Shown: piece after piece, positions 23,435-35,740 of the stretch
Layout: the number at the start of each line of letters is the position of its first letter
Position numbering within the stretch: the stretch's first letter is position 1
Assembly: GCA_037176885.1 (NCBI GenBank)
Contig: JAWWNJ010000149.1
Span: forward strand, 124,001-188,000
Length of the DNA stretch: 64,000 nt
From: Favolaschia claudopus
Lineage: Eukaryota > Basidiomycota > Agaricomycetes > Agaricales > Mycenaceae
Direction: 5' to 3'
Notes under the pieces: model-generated
Told to the model about the DNA's origin: nothing
Seen by the model: the letters and a program-made list of their open reading frames with translations, nothing else
Databases searched by the model: none
Translations under genes and position numbers: made by a program

Positions 23435-24036
23435 GGTCGAAAAGAAGATGGAAAATTGAGAATTGCGGAGGTGGCCCGTGATGCGAGTGGTTCATGGTTG
23501 TAAACAAGTCGCGGAGGTGACCCGTGATGCGACCACGGAGCATTTGCGTTGTTATGTTGGTGCCTGTTGAACATGTTTATCGAATAATAGATTTTAAAAT
23601 GAATGTTGGAACTCGGATGACTTAGACGTCTATTTGCGATATCGACGAGTGCGGTTTGGAGGCCCCGGGGGAGCAAGCGGAAGGCTCAGGTTGTTGATTC
23701 ATCTGAAAGAGACAATATCTGCTGCTGGTACGACGAGTTCCGTTCGGATCCATTGGCCATAATCATCCGGGGAGCGAGTTAAAAAAATCTAAGTGAGCCA
23801 AGAACTCTGGGACGACGAGTGAAATGTGACCAAATTTTGACGGCGCTAGATTCCGAGGAGACAACCTGAAACAACAGGCCAGATACAGCACGAAGTCAAC
23901 AGAACGAATATGCAGAAGGTCAGTTTCGAAGAAAGCCGCAGAGCGGACGCCGGAGAGGTTCTGAATCGTGGTGGTTAGGGAAAGAGTGGGATCTTGATGG
24001 GTCGGCAATTGCCGATACGACTTGTCGTTTCCCACC
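23435..24036. other. Upstream region of F-box copy 1
   Basis: No supported gene. It contains a short direct repeat, GCGGAGGTG(G/A)CCCGTGATGCGA, near 23465 and 23511, a promoter-region micro-duplication of the F-box gene on the minus strand. At 24004-24036 it is similar to the leader of the F-box gene at 30320. Confidence 0.35.
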
Positions 24037-24156
24037 ATGATGCCTGACTCGAATCCTATCCCAGCTCTGTCATTGCCGTTCGAGCTGGTGTCCACGATAT
24101 TCGTAATTTGTCTCCCCCTCCTTCACCGCGTCAAACTACGGGGGCCGGAGATGTAG
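24037..24156 (+). pseudogene. F-box gene fragment, 5' end only
   Basis: Encodes MMPDSNPIPALSLPFELVST and about 18 further residues before a TAG at 24154-24156. It matches the first 31 residues of the gene at 30320 nearly exactly, and the similarity includes the leader upstream (GCCGATAC(G/A)ACTTGT). After LPLLHRVK the sequence diverges completely, so this is a truncated duplicate. No substrate-binding part remains, so it is unlikely to be functional. Confidence 0.7.
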
Positions 24157-27100
24157 TGAAACTCGAGGTTAGGGCGTTGAGTCTGCGTTTTGGGCCCTCA
24201 GCGCTCAGCAGAGAGTCACTTTTTCATGACTCTTCGCTTCGCACCTTGAAATTTTTGTCACCGTCCTCATTCTCCGCCTCTCCTTTACGATGAAGAATGA
24301 ACCAGTCGTTATGACTCCAATAGCCGTTCATAAATATCAAGAAAATGGTCTACAAATCCCAGACCGAAATCGACATCTTTCGGACGATTTTGGTAGCCAA
24401 AAAGAGTCGCGGAGGTTGATACGGCGAGTCACAATCTCAGTCATATCTTCTCGCTGCCCTCCGCTCCTACTCAGAGTTACCTCAGTCTCTTTTTTGTTCC
24501 GTTTTATCAATAATCGGCGTGCTGACAACTTGTCTCTTCAGTGAATGGCTTCTTATTTGACCGCCGATGGCGGGTCTCCAGCTATGTCAGGCACACACGG
24601 CGCTCGACTCGAAGCGTCCTTGACATCTCGAGAGTATTCTGAAAAACGTCGGTCAGACTTGTCTGTGGAGCATTAGGATATCTCGGTGAGTGCTTTTCGA
24701 AGCGACATGCAGGTCCCTGAGAGATGATGCAGGACACACTCAAGTACCCTCAGAATAAGCGTCGTCCGGATCAGTGCAATGGCGGGAAGGAGGAGTAGAA
24801 TCGTTTGCGCGGAGTGAGTAAGTATATCCATTTGCCTCGTTGGCACAACTCATGGATCCTGACAAAGCCTACCTGCTGAATACGAAGTACGCACAAACTC
24901 TTCATGCTTTTACTCTGGTGCTTGTGCACTGGGGTGCACACTCCTCTTACCCGTTTCTTTCCTCGCCGACGATGTTTTCAGGCATTCACGGGTGTACAGA
25001 GGTTGCATGCTGGTATCAAGGATACCCCACGCAGAGTCTGCGTATTCACGTACATAAAGGTATGCGCGCTTCATCGTACCTGCATCCCGACGAGGCTATT
25101 ACTCACCGGCTGGATTCCTCAGATTCGCATATGCTGCACCCCGTTCGTGCACTGCATTCAAGTCAGGTCGCTTGCGCCATCTTGGACATCTCTTTGTGGA
25201 ACCTGTTCACTCGTACGTCGCCAGCTCACGCTCGTTTTGTTCGCTAACGAATCAAGACAGACCTTCCTTACCTGCGCCCACCTGCACTGGGAACAAGTAC
25301 TTCATCAGCATGTTGCCGCGGACGGTCTTGGCTCCTACTGCCAACCACCGCAATACCAATGAAGCCGACTCCCAAGTTTCGTCGCCGTTGGTGTATGTGA
25401 CGAAGCAGGTCGGTATGGGATGCGCCGTTTTTCCGTATGCTTCTCCATCTCTCGCCCGTTCGTTGTCTGACCGTGGGCCCTCAATACATAGACCTTCTCT
25501 ATGCTATGGGCGTGTTTAAGCTCTTCCCCTGCTCGCACCGGGCTAAACCCCTCCATCGGGGAACGACGAGACTGTCGGCGACAGTCCTTCGAGATTGGGG
25601 TGGTCGTCTTCTTCCTTGTGGCCGGCCGCCACCGCGCAGGACGGCGGGATCCCACCACGCTCTCTCTCATCCTTCCGCGGCGCACTCATTGGTCGTGCAT
25701 ATACAGGAGGGAGAGATGGTCTCCCAACCTCGCGCCGAAGATCTAGAAAGGGATTCTCGCTCCTGATACCTTGAGGGGCGAGCGTTTCGCCGCCGTTCGT
25801 GTGTGGCAGCTGTGGCGACGGTTCGAGCTCAGAGAGTGCAAGGTGGAAATCAGGCGTATGTCGTGGTCGAGCACTTCATCCTCAAGCACCTTCAGCTCAT
25901 TTCGTTCTGCTGGTGCGGTGTCCACTGCTTCAAGACACAGACCTACTTGTCCATTCATCACTTCCCTCCGTCTATCTATGACACGACGTACACCTTGCCT
26001 ACACCGCATTCTCCACCCTTGACCTACTGCCCATCTTCAGCGGCGTCCCCGTTGTGACGCCGAGAGCGAGAATGTCATTCGCATCCTCGCCACACTTCCG
26101 GTCGAGGCGTTCTTGTTCTTATGCCCATGTAATAACCTGACATGGCGCGCGAGCGAGTTGCCGTGCATGTGCCTCTGAGCTCATCTACTCCGGATGCGGC
26201 AATGGTGAGCATATAGCTCCTCACCGCTGCGGGTCAAGGTGAAAGGTGAAACCCAAGGTCTGCTTGGTGTACGTCCTGGTCGACCCCGCCTTTGGTCTCG
26301 ACCATCTCCGCTACCTTCCTTCGACTGGTCCGTTGCCGACTGCTTTCAGACACAGTACTCACATACAATCCATTCACCTCCGCGCTTCTATGACTCGTCT
26401 CCCTATGTCACATGCATTGCCTGTCCCTCGACCACCACCTCTTCCCGATCTTAGCGTCGTTGTCTCCTTTCATGTGTCCCCGTATCTCGCTGCTACCATA
26501 CTTGTATACATTGTCTAGGCACGATACATAATCTACTTGTTAAGACGTAGTACCGTCTCCCCATCGTTCATCGTGATCTCCTCTCCTCCTTTCCACACGC
26601 ATCTCGACTGTATACCTTACCCTTACCTTACCTTCACCGCCCCTTACTTTACCTTTCCTTTACTCCCCACCTTTCGAACGTCCGTCGTCGTCCGCCGCTG
26701 CACCCTGCACGTTGACTACTCGGTGTATACCAGCGCCCGCAAACCCCATGCGTAGGTCTTTTTCTTCTTCCTCTTCTGGTATTGTCCCGTCCTGACAGAG
26801 TGTCATACATGTGTGGCCACATGTAGTGTTTCCGGTCCCGTTCCGCCTGCCGGAGAGGTCGAAGGAATACTGCATAAACGCATCGACAGCGCCAAATATG
26901 AAGGTCGTTTCGGTAGAATACACGCGGCGAGAGGTGGGGGGAGGGAGACGAATGCGCGGCGGCGTATCTGATTCACATCCCGGGATAAGCGGCGGTGCTG
27001 ACTTGCTGAAGAGCCTGAGGACGGCAGACGGTGGAGAAGAGAAGATGCGGAGGTCGGGGCATGTATGGGTCGGCGAAGAGAGGTGGGAAGGAGCGATTGG

Positions 27101-28284
27101 GGGGAATGGTGAGTACTTCGTCCTTCCACTTTCGATACTCTACCTCCCCCCCGCTCCTTCATTCTCTTTCCATTCCCTGCTCATCCGCAGCTTCTGTCTT
27201 CCTCCCTCCTTGTCCTTTGCCTGTATATCTTGTTTCCTTTCCTCTCATGCATCTGCGCCCCTACATTTTCAGTGGCTGACTCGTTCCTAGGCATGCTGAG
27301 ATTCCTTGTATTCGCGTCGTCCACGTATCGACTTCTTTGATCGCTCTTTGACCTCCCGGCTGCGAGAGAGGCTCGAAGGCGCGTTTTCACCTCACGCAAT
27401 TGGGCCAGATGACGCCAGCCAAGGGGGAGAGATGCGGCGCTACTCCAGCTCCGAGATCGATTGACGAAGCCCGGCTTTTGCGACCCTGGGACTCAAGCAT
27501 CCTCGACGGCTCGAAAAAAACGGGATCTCCATCTCGTCGTCTGGGAGCTAGCGAGGCGGCGAGTGATGTTCACCGGAAGCATTTCTTGCGGGCGAATGCA
27601 GAGGGCGCGACGGGTTCGGGTGGATAGAAGAATGCGAAGTCTACAGGGTACGACTTTCGTTTTCGGCTCGGATGGAGGAACTGAGAAGCTTATAGACATA
27701 ATTCTCGAGTCGACGACCTCCTAGTTTTGAAGGGCCGCGCGTGTTCCGAGTCCTCTAGCATTCCCCGTTTTTCGTGTAATGGAACTCCATACCGTTGCGT
27801 CTGTCGTCGAGGAAATGCCATGCATAGAGGCTGAGTATGACCTACCAAGGCTTGCTGGTTCTTCTATTTCCACAATGTCGAAACTTGCGGCGCTGGCCCG
27901 GGATGGGATTTTGATGACAGAGATAGGAACTGCCATTGTGCTATGCTACAAATGTCTAGACCGACTCGATCCATTCAGTGTGCTTTCTCGCCGGCATCCG
28001 GGATTGAATTGTGGCCTGCATCTGTGCACCTTGAGACGTGGGGGTGGCGGCGCTGATCCCTTTCGGGAAAGTACACACTCGTTGTACGAGCCGTTGTTCA
28101 TCTCATTTCCCGATGTCCGATATTTTGAAGCTGTTAGCTAGGGAGATTTTCTGTTTGGGACGATTACCTACAAACTTTGACCCAGATTGTACGGCGGGAT
28201 AGCATGCTTGATGTTCGTCTTCACTACCAGTCATATCGATCTGCCAGCGTAAAGTCTATGCATTTTTCTTTCTTTTCTGAGTCT
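24157..28284. other. 4.1 kb of decayed, repeat-like DNA without a supported gene
   Basis: Many short open stretches on the plus strand, none with convincing start, splice and domain. The most coding-like pieces are at 25270-25420 (CTGNKYFISMLPRTVLAPTA) and about 24580-24650, whose text resembles 32490-32545. Segments at about 25895-26060 and 26310-26480 are degenerate copies of each other (GCTTCAAGACACAGACC versus GCTTTCAGACACAGTAC, and what follows). A pyrimidine-rich block at 26540-27300 resembles blocks near 12.0, 34.1, 42.4 and 57 kb. Confidence 0.4.
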
Positions 28285-28332
28285 TGACCGGGGTTGTTGT
28301 CCCGTTTTGGGCAAATCGTCGCCTTTTTAGGC
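28285..28332 (-). repeat. Shared 48-base motif upstream of F-box copy 2
   Basis: On the minus strand it reads GCCTAAAAAGGC, then ATTTGCCCAAAACGGGACA. The same motif lies just downstream of both membrane-protein genes (40718-40766 and 47644-47692) and at about 36650-36700. Here it sits 58 bases before the F-box start, in the opposite orientation. Confidence 0.6.
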
Positions 28333-28389
28333 AATTTTCTGAATCAGTCACTGCCGCTTGTAACGTCACATCTTCTACCTCTGACCACC

Positions 28390-29864
28390 ATGTCGGAGGC
28401 CAACGGTGTCCCCGCACTTCAACTACCGTTCGAACTGATTTCTTTGATATTCATCCTCTCTCTACCAGCTCGTCGACGTGTTTGTCCTCATCCGGATAAA
28501 CCTCCGCTTAATTTGGCAAGCGTTTGCGGGCACTGGCGTGGAGTTGCGCTTCGTACTCCGGAGCTGTGGTCTTCGATCGCTTTGCAGTTCTCTCCCAACG
28601 ACTCCCTTCATGGCGTCATGCCGCTTTCACTAGCTCGCGCGGTTCACCGTGACGGAAATGACTTTGTTGCTCTCATGGACCTATGGTTTTCACGGCGATC
28701 GTTGGGACATCCACTCTCCATTTCTTTGGCTTGTGCTAGGCACGGCATTCTACCCAATGGTCTCTTGGCTCTTGTCGCATTCTATCATGCACAGTGGGCC
28801 CGCATCGAGGTCGCACTCCGGACGCACGATTTTCTGTTCTTTAATAGCATTGCTGGTCCATTTCCCTTGCTATCGACATTGACTATCAAGATCACGGATC
28901 GCTTTACGTCACTTCATCGCGCCCAGATTCTTCCTATCCTGCGCTCCCCCAATTTGAAGACTGTACAGCTTTTTTACCATCGTTTTACGCCAGAGAGCCT
29001 CGCCTTATTGCCTCGCAATCTAACTGCTGCACGTTTCGTATATCTATCTGGCGTTGATGCCACGCCACCAACAGCTGGCTTGCTCGCACCGCTGCTTCGT
29101 CACTTGCACCACATTGTTCACCTTCACTTGGATGTTGCCGCTTCGGTTGGTACACCTGACAGAAGGCTGGAAGCGTCCCTTCTAACCCTTCGACTCAATG
29201 TCGATCACGTATTGGACGTTCTCTCCATTCCGACTCTCCAGTCCCTGCATGTCAAACTCATGTCGCCCGCCAGGATTTGCGACTTTCTAGCTCATTCACA
29301 ATGCCACCTGACTACTCTGAGCATTGAGGTGTCAGACTATGTGGATGAGATTAGTTTGGGGACAGCTCTTTCTGCAGCTCCTGAGCTCCATACACTCATC
29401 GTCGCAGTGGGACCCATCTTTCCCTATACCGCGCTGCATCATTGCGAGCCGCTTTTCGATATCAATCTCGTCCCGCAGCTGCGCAACCTCATTGTTGAAG
29501 AGCGGAGGGAATTATCTACCTATGACCGCTGGACGGAGCTTTTGGAATTGCGTGCGGGAGCAGCATTTGTGTATGGGGAGCTGTATTTACGTCCTGCCCC
29601 ATCCCGAGACGAGCATGATCAGCTGCACTTTGTCCCGCCTTCGCAAGATATACAAGCGCGTTGGGCGGTACTCGCAGCGGGTGGTACGCAACCTCGTATC
29701 ATAGCAGGAAATTACACGTGGCCTGCAGATGTTAAGGACGCGGACCCAATAGGCGATTTAGGTACGACTATTCATCCAAAAGTCATTCTTCTCTGATTTG
29801 CAACTCAGATAATGGGTTCACTGAGCAACGTGATCTACAACCGTATTATTTCTCGCCTTTCTGA
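28390..29864 (+). CDS. F-box-like protein (copy 2)
   Basis: Exons 28390-29761 and 29809-29864 total 1428 bases, 475 residues. The F-box reads PALQLPFELISLIFILSLP, then PPLNLASVCGHWRGVALRTP and ELWSSIAL. The rest is the same leucine-rich body as the neighbours (LHLDVAASVGTP, LEASLLTLRLNVDHVLDVL). It ends DLDNGFTEQRDLQPYYFSPF after a 47-base intron at the family-conserved site. A longer open frame reaches an in-frame ATG at 28294 (MLSRFGQIVAFLGNF), but that segment is the shared repeat motif, so I place the start at 28390 (MSEANGVPAL), matching the other copies. Probable SCF substrate receptor; substrate unknown. Confidence 0.85.
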
Positions 29865-30319
29865 CATCCGCGACTGTTATAATTATGTCCAAAACGATTG
29901 CAATGTTGGATTCTTCAGAGAGTATTTATCCGTTTTGTGTTCAGAAACTTCAATGCCTACGGTTCATAGTTGGACAACCGTGCCGCAAACACAACTCTAC
30001 ATTTCTTTTCACAGCCGACGTGGACCTGGAATTTTTGAGCTGACTTCGAGCAATCTTACTCGAGCGATTCTACCTTCCCTTTCACATTGCAAATTGCGTT
30101 CGATTACATGACCAATGGACACACCGTCCTGCAGTATCCGTATCCAACTTCCCGCGAACTTGGATGTCTGTTTCATGTCATTTTATGAGACGTTGATGTT
30201 TCATTGCGAGATCCATAGTATTAGTTGATCCAATGTTCGATTGTTTATGTAAAATATTTTAATGTGGTCATAATGATTCGGCCGCCGGCGGTTGCCGATA
30301 CAACTTGTTCTCTCCCACA
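29865..30319. other. Intergenic between F-box copies 2 and 3
   Basis: Downstream of copy 2 the text is AT-rich with no gene. The last 40 bases form the leader shared with the fragment at 24037. Confidence 0.45.
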
Positions 30320-31794
30320 ATGACGCCTAACTCGAATCCTATCCCAGCTTTGCTATTGCCGTTTGAGCTGGTGTCCACGATATTCATCCTTTGCCTCCCT
30401 CTCCGTCGCCGTGTCAAACCACATCCGAATCGCACGCCTTTGAATCTAGCCAGTGTCTGTGCACAATGGCGTGCAGTGCGCTTGCAATCCCGGAACTCTG
30501 GACTTCCATCTACATGACCTTCAGCGGTCAAGACGCGTACGATGGCATACCCGTCCTCTTTGGCTGCGTGGAGTCCATCGATTCGAAGGATCAAGCTGCT
30601 GCTCTCATGGATCTGTGGTTCACTCGGACTGCAAACCATCCGATTTCGATTTCCCTGACTTGCGCAAACCATCACTTGTTGTCAATGCGCGTATTGGATG
30701 TTTTGGTCAAGTATCGCGATCAATGGGGGCGCATTGAATTGCGGGTTGGTCCGTCGGACTTCCTTGCATTCAATGAAATCACCGGTCCCTTTTCCTCGCT
30801 GACCAGTTTGCGCATCGAGGTGACGGATTTCCTCCCGTCGTCGTCCCGCCTCGCAGTTAATGCAATGGAGAACTCAAATAGGTTGACCTCGTACGAGATC
30901 AGCGATAGCGGCAATTATCGAGCGCCAGCTGATGCCCTGGCTCGACTGCCCCGTACTCTGAGAGCAGTGAAACTGTCATGCGCGTCGAATCAGAATGGAT
31001 TTCGGATTATCGACCTTAGTGGCTTCTTCTCCCACATAATAGATAATCTACCGCACCTTGGGCACCTAGACGTGTCGGTTATCCATCACGGTCTACACCG
31101 AGAAGCCAAAAGGTTGCCCGCATCCATGACTACTCTGCGGCTAGGTCGCGACCGTCTGCTGCAATTCCTGCGTATCCCTACCCTCCAGCATCTCCACATA
31201 TTTCTGGAAACATCGGCTTACTTGATCCCGTTCATTGAACATTCGCAATGCCGGCTCATCTCTCTCAGTGTATCCCTATATTGGCTGACCCGAGATTCCT
31301 GGGTTTCATGCCTCGCTGCCCTACCAGAGTTGGAAACTCTGTTGATTAGCGTCAGCGATCACTCTGTCATACAGCGCTGCCAAGTCCTGTTCGACCCGGA
31401 GCTCGTTCCCCGCTTGCGCAGTTTGGTACTCCAGGAAGAGTACACTCTTGTCCCTCGTTTCGACCAATGGCTTGCGCTGTTGCGATTCCGTACTGGCATT
31501 TGTCATGCGCTTCTACACGTATGGCCACGACACGCGCAGGAACGTCGATGCATGCCTCAGCCGCCGCGAGAGATCGAGGCGGAGTTGGAAGCACTTGCGA
31601 ATGGCGGAATGGATGTCCGCCTCATAACGCCGAGATATCAGTATCCTTGGAATGCGGAAGAGCTGGATCCTGTTGGCGATCTAGGTTTGTTTGCTTTTCG
31701 TTATATATTGATGTATATATTGAAGGAATTTCTGGCAGATCCGAAACCTGACGGACCATTGAATTTACGACCGTACCATTTTTCGCCTTTCTGA
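30320..31794 (+). pseudogene. F-box-like gene (copy 3) with a one-base frameshift
   Basis: The start at 30320 gives MTPNSNPIPALLLPFELVST with a complete F-box (TPLNLASVCAQWRAV), but at about 30477 the frame is lost. The text GCAGTGCGCTTGC continues correctly (ALAIPELWTSIYMTF) only if one G is missing from GTGGCG. Lengths agree: 30320-31684 plus 31739-31794 is 1421 bases, one short of a multiple of three. After the shift the frame is open for more than 430 codons through the conserved final intron to PYHFSPF, so the break is recent or an assembly error. The sister copies have RTIALGTPELW and RGVALRTPELW at this point. Confidence 0.75.
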
Positions 31795-34700
31795 ATAATC
31801 TAAATCGAGCTTATGTGCAAGCGGCGAACACTAGTCATTACCCTAACTCCATGTTGATCGATTTTCATGTGTGGACCAGTACGGGGCTCTCCCTTTTCAC
31901 CATTGTCGCTTACCTTTGTACTTGAAAATGAAAATTTTACTCTCTCACCAGTTGTCAACAAGCTTCAATATCCTGTGTCATGATAAATGCCTTCTTGCCC
32001 ATCTTTGCTTGACTATACTATCCTACAAAACCGAGCTGGGAGACGCGTGAAAATTGCGGCAACGCAGCGCACAAACTGACCACGTGACCGTGGCTGTGAC
32101 ATGTAACGCGTTACTCTCATGCTCTCCACTCTCCCCTTGTTGTCGTCGTTGCCAGCGAAGAGCGTCAGCTTTGTCTGATTGGACATCTACCACATTCAAG
32201 CAACATGGGGCTTACCTATAAGCCCAAGTCCGACCAAGATGATCCCCGTCCTCGACGGTTCCTGCAGTTTGTGGCCGCCGGCACTGGCCAATTTTACTAA
32301 GCCTGAGCAGCTAGAGAATGTATACAGTAAGTCATGGGCTCAATGGTACTCTAGTCTCGCAGGGCTTTTGCTTCCTCTGTCTCTTTTATTCAACTTATTA
32401 GTCCGGGTGCTGATAGTCTTTTCATTCATTTTAGCGACTTTCCCGCTTGACCGAAGCAAGGCTTGAGCTTGAGCTCCTCAAAGCTTTCACTAGGTCTGAA
32501 CTGCATACGACGTCCGCAAGGTCACAGGAAAAACGCTTCTTTGACGGCGAAACTCTCACGCAGTGCTATACGGTGCGGTGAGCACTTTTTGAAGTAGCCT
32601 CCGGAGAAACGAGACTCACTGGGGATCTAGGAATGTCGTCGAATACCTCACAACGTCAGAGGAACCGTTTTGTGGGGTTTAAAAGGGAAACCTCTCCGCC
32701 ACGGAGCTCAATGTTCTCGGTGGCGCGATCCAATAATCGACGGGGCGCAGGTCTTCCAGTACGAGGCCCAGAAATCTTGTAGAAATCGTTTGTGCTTCCA
32801 TCTGAGTGTATCTGGTGAGCACATTTCTCTTCCGCGTTCTGTTCCCCCGCTGACGATGATGTGGACGATCTTGCAGCGAGTACTTTGTGCGGATCATAGA
32901 CCTCTGAAAGCTTACCTCATCAAAACTCTCCACGTAGACCCCCTTGCGTATTTTCCTACGCTTCGAGTGCGGTTGGAGGTATGCCTTTGCTCCTCTCGCA
33001 CGCTACGATCGCCTGATCTCATACCCAGGTCGTTATGGCTGGATCCGCCCAGCAGGCACGTCACTACCCGTCCTGCTTGAACCAATCGAAGCGCAGCCCT
33101 TTCTCGCCGTCGGGACGACACGGACGACGCAGCGGAATCCTCCAGCACCAACCTCTCGCGTTTTGACGACTGCCCCTCTACGTTACTCATTCACAACGAG
33201 AGCCCTCACCGCCATCCCCATCCTCGCATCCCAGGCGCACGCGTGCTCGCGGACCCATCCACCACTATCATGTCACTGTGATAACGACAGGCCGGACGAT
33301 TCATCGTCCTTCTTCATCTGGATATGAGCTGCCAGTTCTGATAACGGTGACTAAATTCGACGATTGGTAAGTATGTCTCTGTGTTTGTGGTTCCCGTTCG
33401 TCGCTCATCCACGAGCCTTTGATTCAGTGATCGTCTCGATGTCGGGCCTGCACCTGCTGTCAAGCCAACCTCTTGCTCGTGCCGGATGCTAGTCTGTCTT
33501 GCTACTAGTAGGCACGACGGATCTGTTCCGCCGTCTCTCGTAGCCAACATGCTCCTCTTCCTTTTCTGGGACCCCAGCGCCATACATCTACCCCCGCGCT
33601 CTCGTCTGTCGTGCTCACTGGTAGTTCCGAGATATGGCGTCTAAATCCGACGCTTGGGCAGTATGTCCGTATATTCATCCTTCTCGCCCATCGCTCACTT
33701 TCGATGCAGTGAGCGTTTTGCTGCTGGGCCTGCACTCCAGTCTCCATGTCTGGGAACGACGGGGGACCCTCTTCTCCCGGATTCCAGCGCCATCACCATC
33801 GTCATCGCTGCAATCCGCGCTCTCGTTTGTCGTACCTATAACGAGGATCTCGCGCTGTTTTGGGTCGGGGGCTTCTTGAGGCGTTCTCTTCCCTCGGGCC
33901 CAGAGCACAAGTCTATTGGGATGGCTGGATAGCGCTTCGTCGTGTCGGTGTCTACCCTATGCGGCTTCCATGGGCGGATATCTCGTCCCTCTCGCTCCAG
34001 GTCCCAGGCACGAAGATGCAAGACGAATACACTCTCGACTGACATCCCAGGAGCTCCGTACCTTGAGTACCTCCCATCCGTTTCCCTCACCGCTTCCAAG
34101 CCCTCCTCTCTATGCCACGCCTACGTTACATACATTCGGAGTCTCGACATCTATATCCCACTACCTACCCCATTCACACATCCATCCATCATCCCCTTTC
34201 CATACGTTCTTGTCTCGCTGTTGCTATCGTTCTCCACCTACAGTACATCTACGTATTCCTCCGCCTTGGATGATCTCCCGCCGCGCTGTGTTTTCGTTCG
34301 CTACCCTACTTTTACCCGCGACCTTTCGGTACCTACCTATACCTCCGGACTCTTTCGCTGTCGCTCGCGGCTGCGCGTCTCTCCTCGATTACCCAGCGGT
34401 TCTTGGGTCGCCAGTCGCGGTGTATTTGCGTCGTCTTCCTGCTTTATCTTTCTTGCTGAGCGCCTGAGACGAGCTTTCAAGGATAGGAATGACCGGTCGT
34501 GCCGTCCGCGTACGCATCCGAGGCGTGTCGACGTCGTTTGCACCTCATTGGCGGTGAACGGATGGGAAGGGGATCGGCTCAGCTTGACGAAGAGACACGC
34601 GGAGGAGGAAAGACGGGTCGACGGCGCAGTTTGCGATGCCGACGCTGTCGAGGCTGCGCCCTGAGACAATGGTATCACCACGAAGATGGTGGCGATGGGA

Positions 34701-35740
34701 GCGGGGGTGGGATGGCGAGTAGATGTCGGTGCTGAAGGTGTCGGGTGTGGCTTGGCGTCAAGCGAGGTACAAGCAGTGGATGGTGAGCCCTTGTCCTTCA
34801 TATCCTCTTCCCCTTTCTTGTCCTCTGCCTGCGTCCTTCGCAGCGCCGTTCGTCGAGATGCACTGTTGGTACCTCTGTCTTGATACTCGTGGCTTTGCAT
34901 TCACATACCTCTTCTCCCTCTCTCTTCCTGCTCTTCAGCGCAAATTTACTGACTGGCTCGTTCTCAGATCATCCTTGCTCTCTAGTCTATCCTTGAGCGC
35001 CGTTCGACTCTGGACCGTCTAACGCGCCTCGTAGGCATTTCGTAGCGTGTGAGGCGTGCTTTCATGATCAGCTCACGGAGACCGAGCAAGCTGGAGCCGC
35101 TCAGCGCCGCCGACGCCGACACTCATGGAGCCTGTGTCCCGTTATCACGACTCCGAAAGCCAATTTTCTGCGGGATGCAGGCCGAGTGCACTCCTGTCGA
35201 TTCGAAACGAAGACCGCACGCGATTGCGCTCCCCAACACCAAACGAGCTCAGTGCCTCATGGCCCGATAGAGGTGGCGAGGGATGAAACCCATGGGAAGC
35301 GCTTTTTTGCTTGTGAAGGGCAGATGGAGGATGTAGAGAAGCATGCTTGGATAAGCTGCGTGGTATGTATCTCGCCTTCGTTTCAGCTCGACCAGGAACT
35401 GAAGCCAGTCGGATAGATATGCTGGGCCTACGAGCTATTATTGTTTTCCCCGCCTAGCCAACAGTACCCTGCTTTCTTCACTTCAATAACATATCCTCAT
35501 GCCTATGCGAAGATCCATCGGAGAGGGTAAAAGGATGGATGGTGATCAGCCGGCGCGTGTCGCTTCGAGTTCCGAGCCACACTTGCGGTACTGTGAGCTT
35601 GGTAGAGAACTACTTTCTACGAAGAATATGCAATCGTCTTTGTCGGAGCAAGCTCTTGCTTGCCCGGTTTGTCCATGCCAGAATCTTAATCAGCTCGATC
35701 TGAATTAATTGCTTGACAATCTCATTTCTGGCTCATCTAT
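31795..35740. other. 3.9 kb of degenerate DNA, no supported gene
   Basis: Coding-like scraps only: 32204-32300 (MGLTYKPKSDQDDPRPRRFL ending in a stop), 32465-32575 (LKAFTRSELHTTSARSQEKR) and 32905-32980 (LKAYLIKTLHVDPLAYFPTL). They may be exons of one decayed plus-strand gene. From 33.3 kb on, the text is pyrimidine-rich and partly duplicated. Confidence 0.4.
33325..33850 (+). repeat. Degenerate tandem duplication, two units of about 290 bases
   Basis: Unit 1 (GTGACTAAATTCGACGATTGGTAAGTATGTC, about 33348) and unit 2 (GGCGTCTAAATCCGACGCTTGGGCAGTATGTC, about 33634) align for their whole length, including GGGCCTGCAC near 33447 and 33727 and CCAGCGCCAT near 33575 and 33785. Similarity is clear but worn. 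No reading frame is conserved between the units. Confidence 0.5.
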
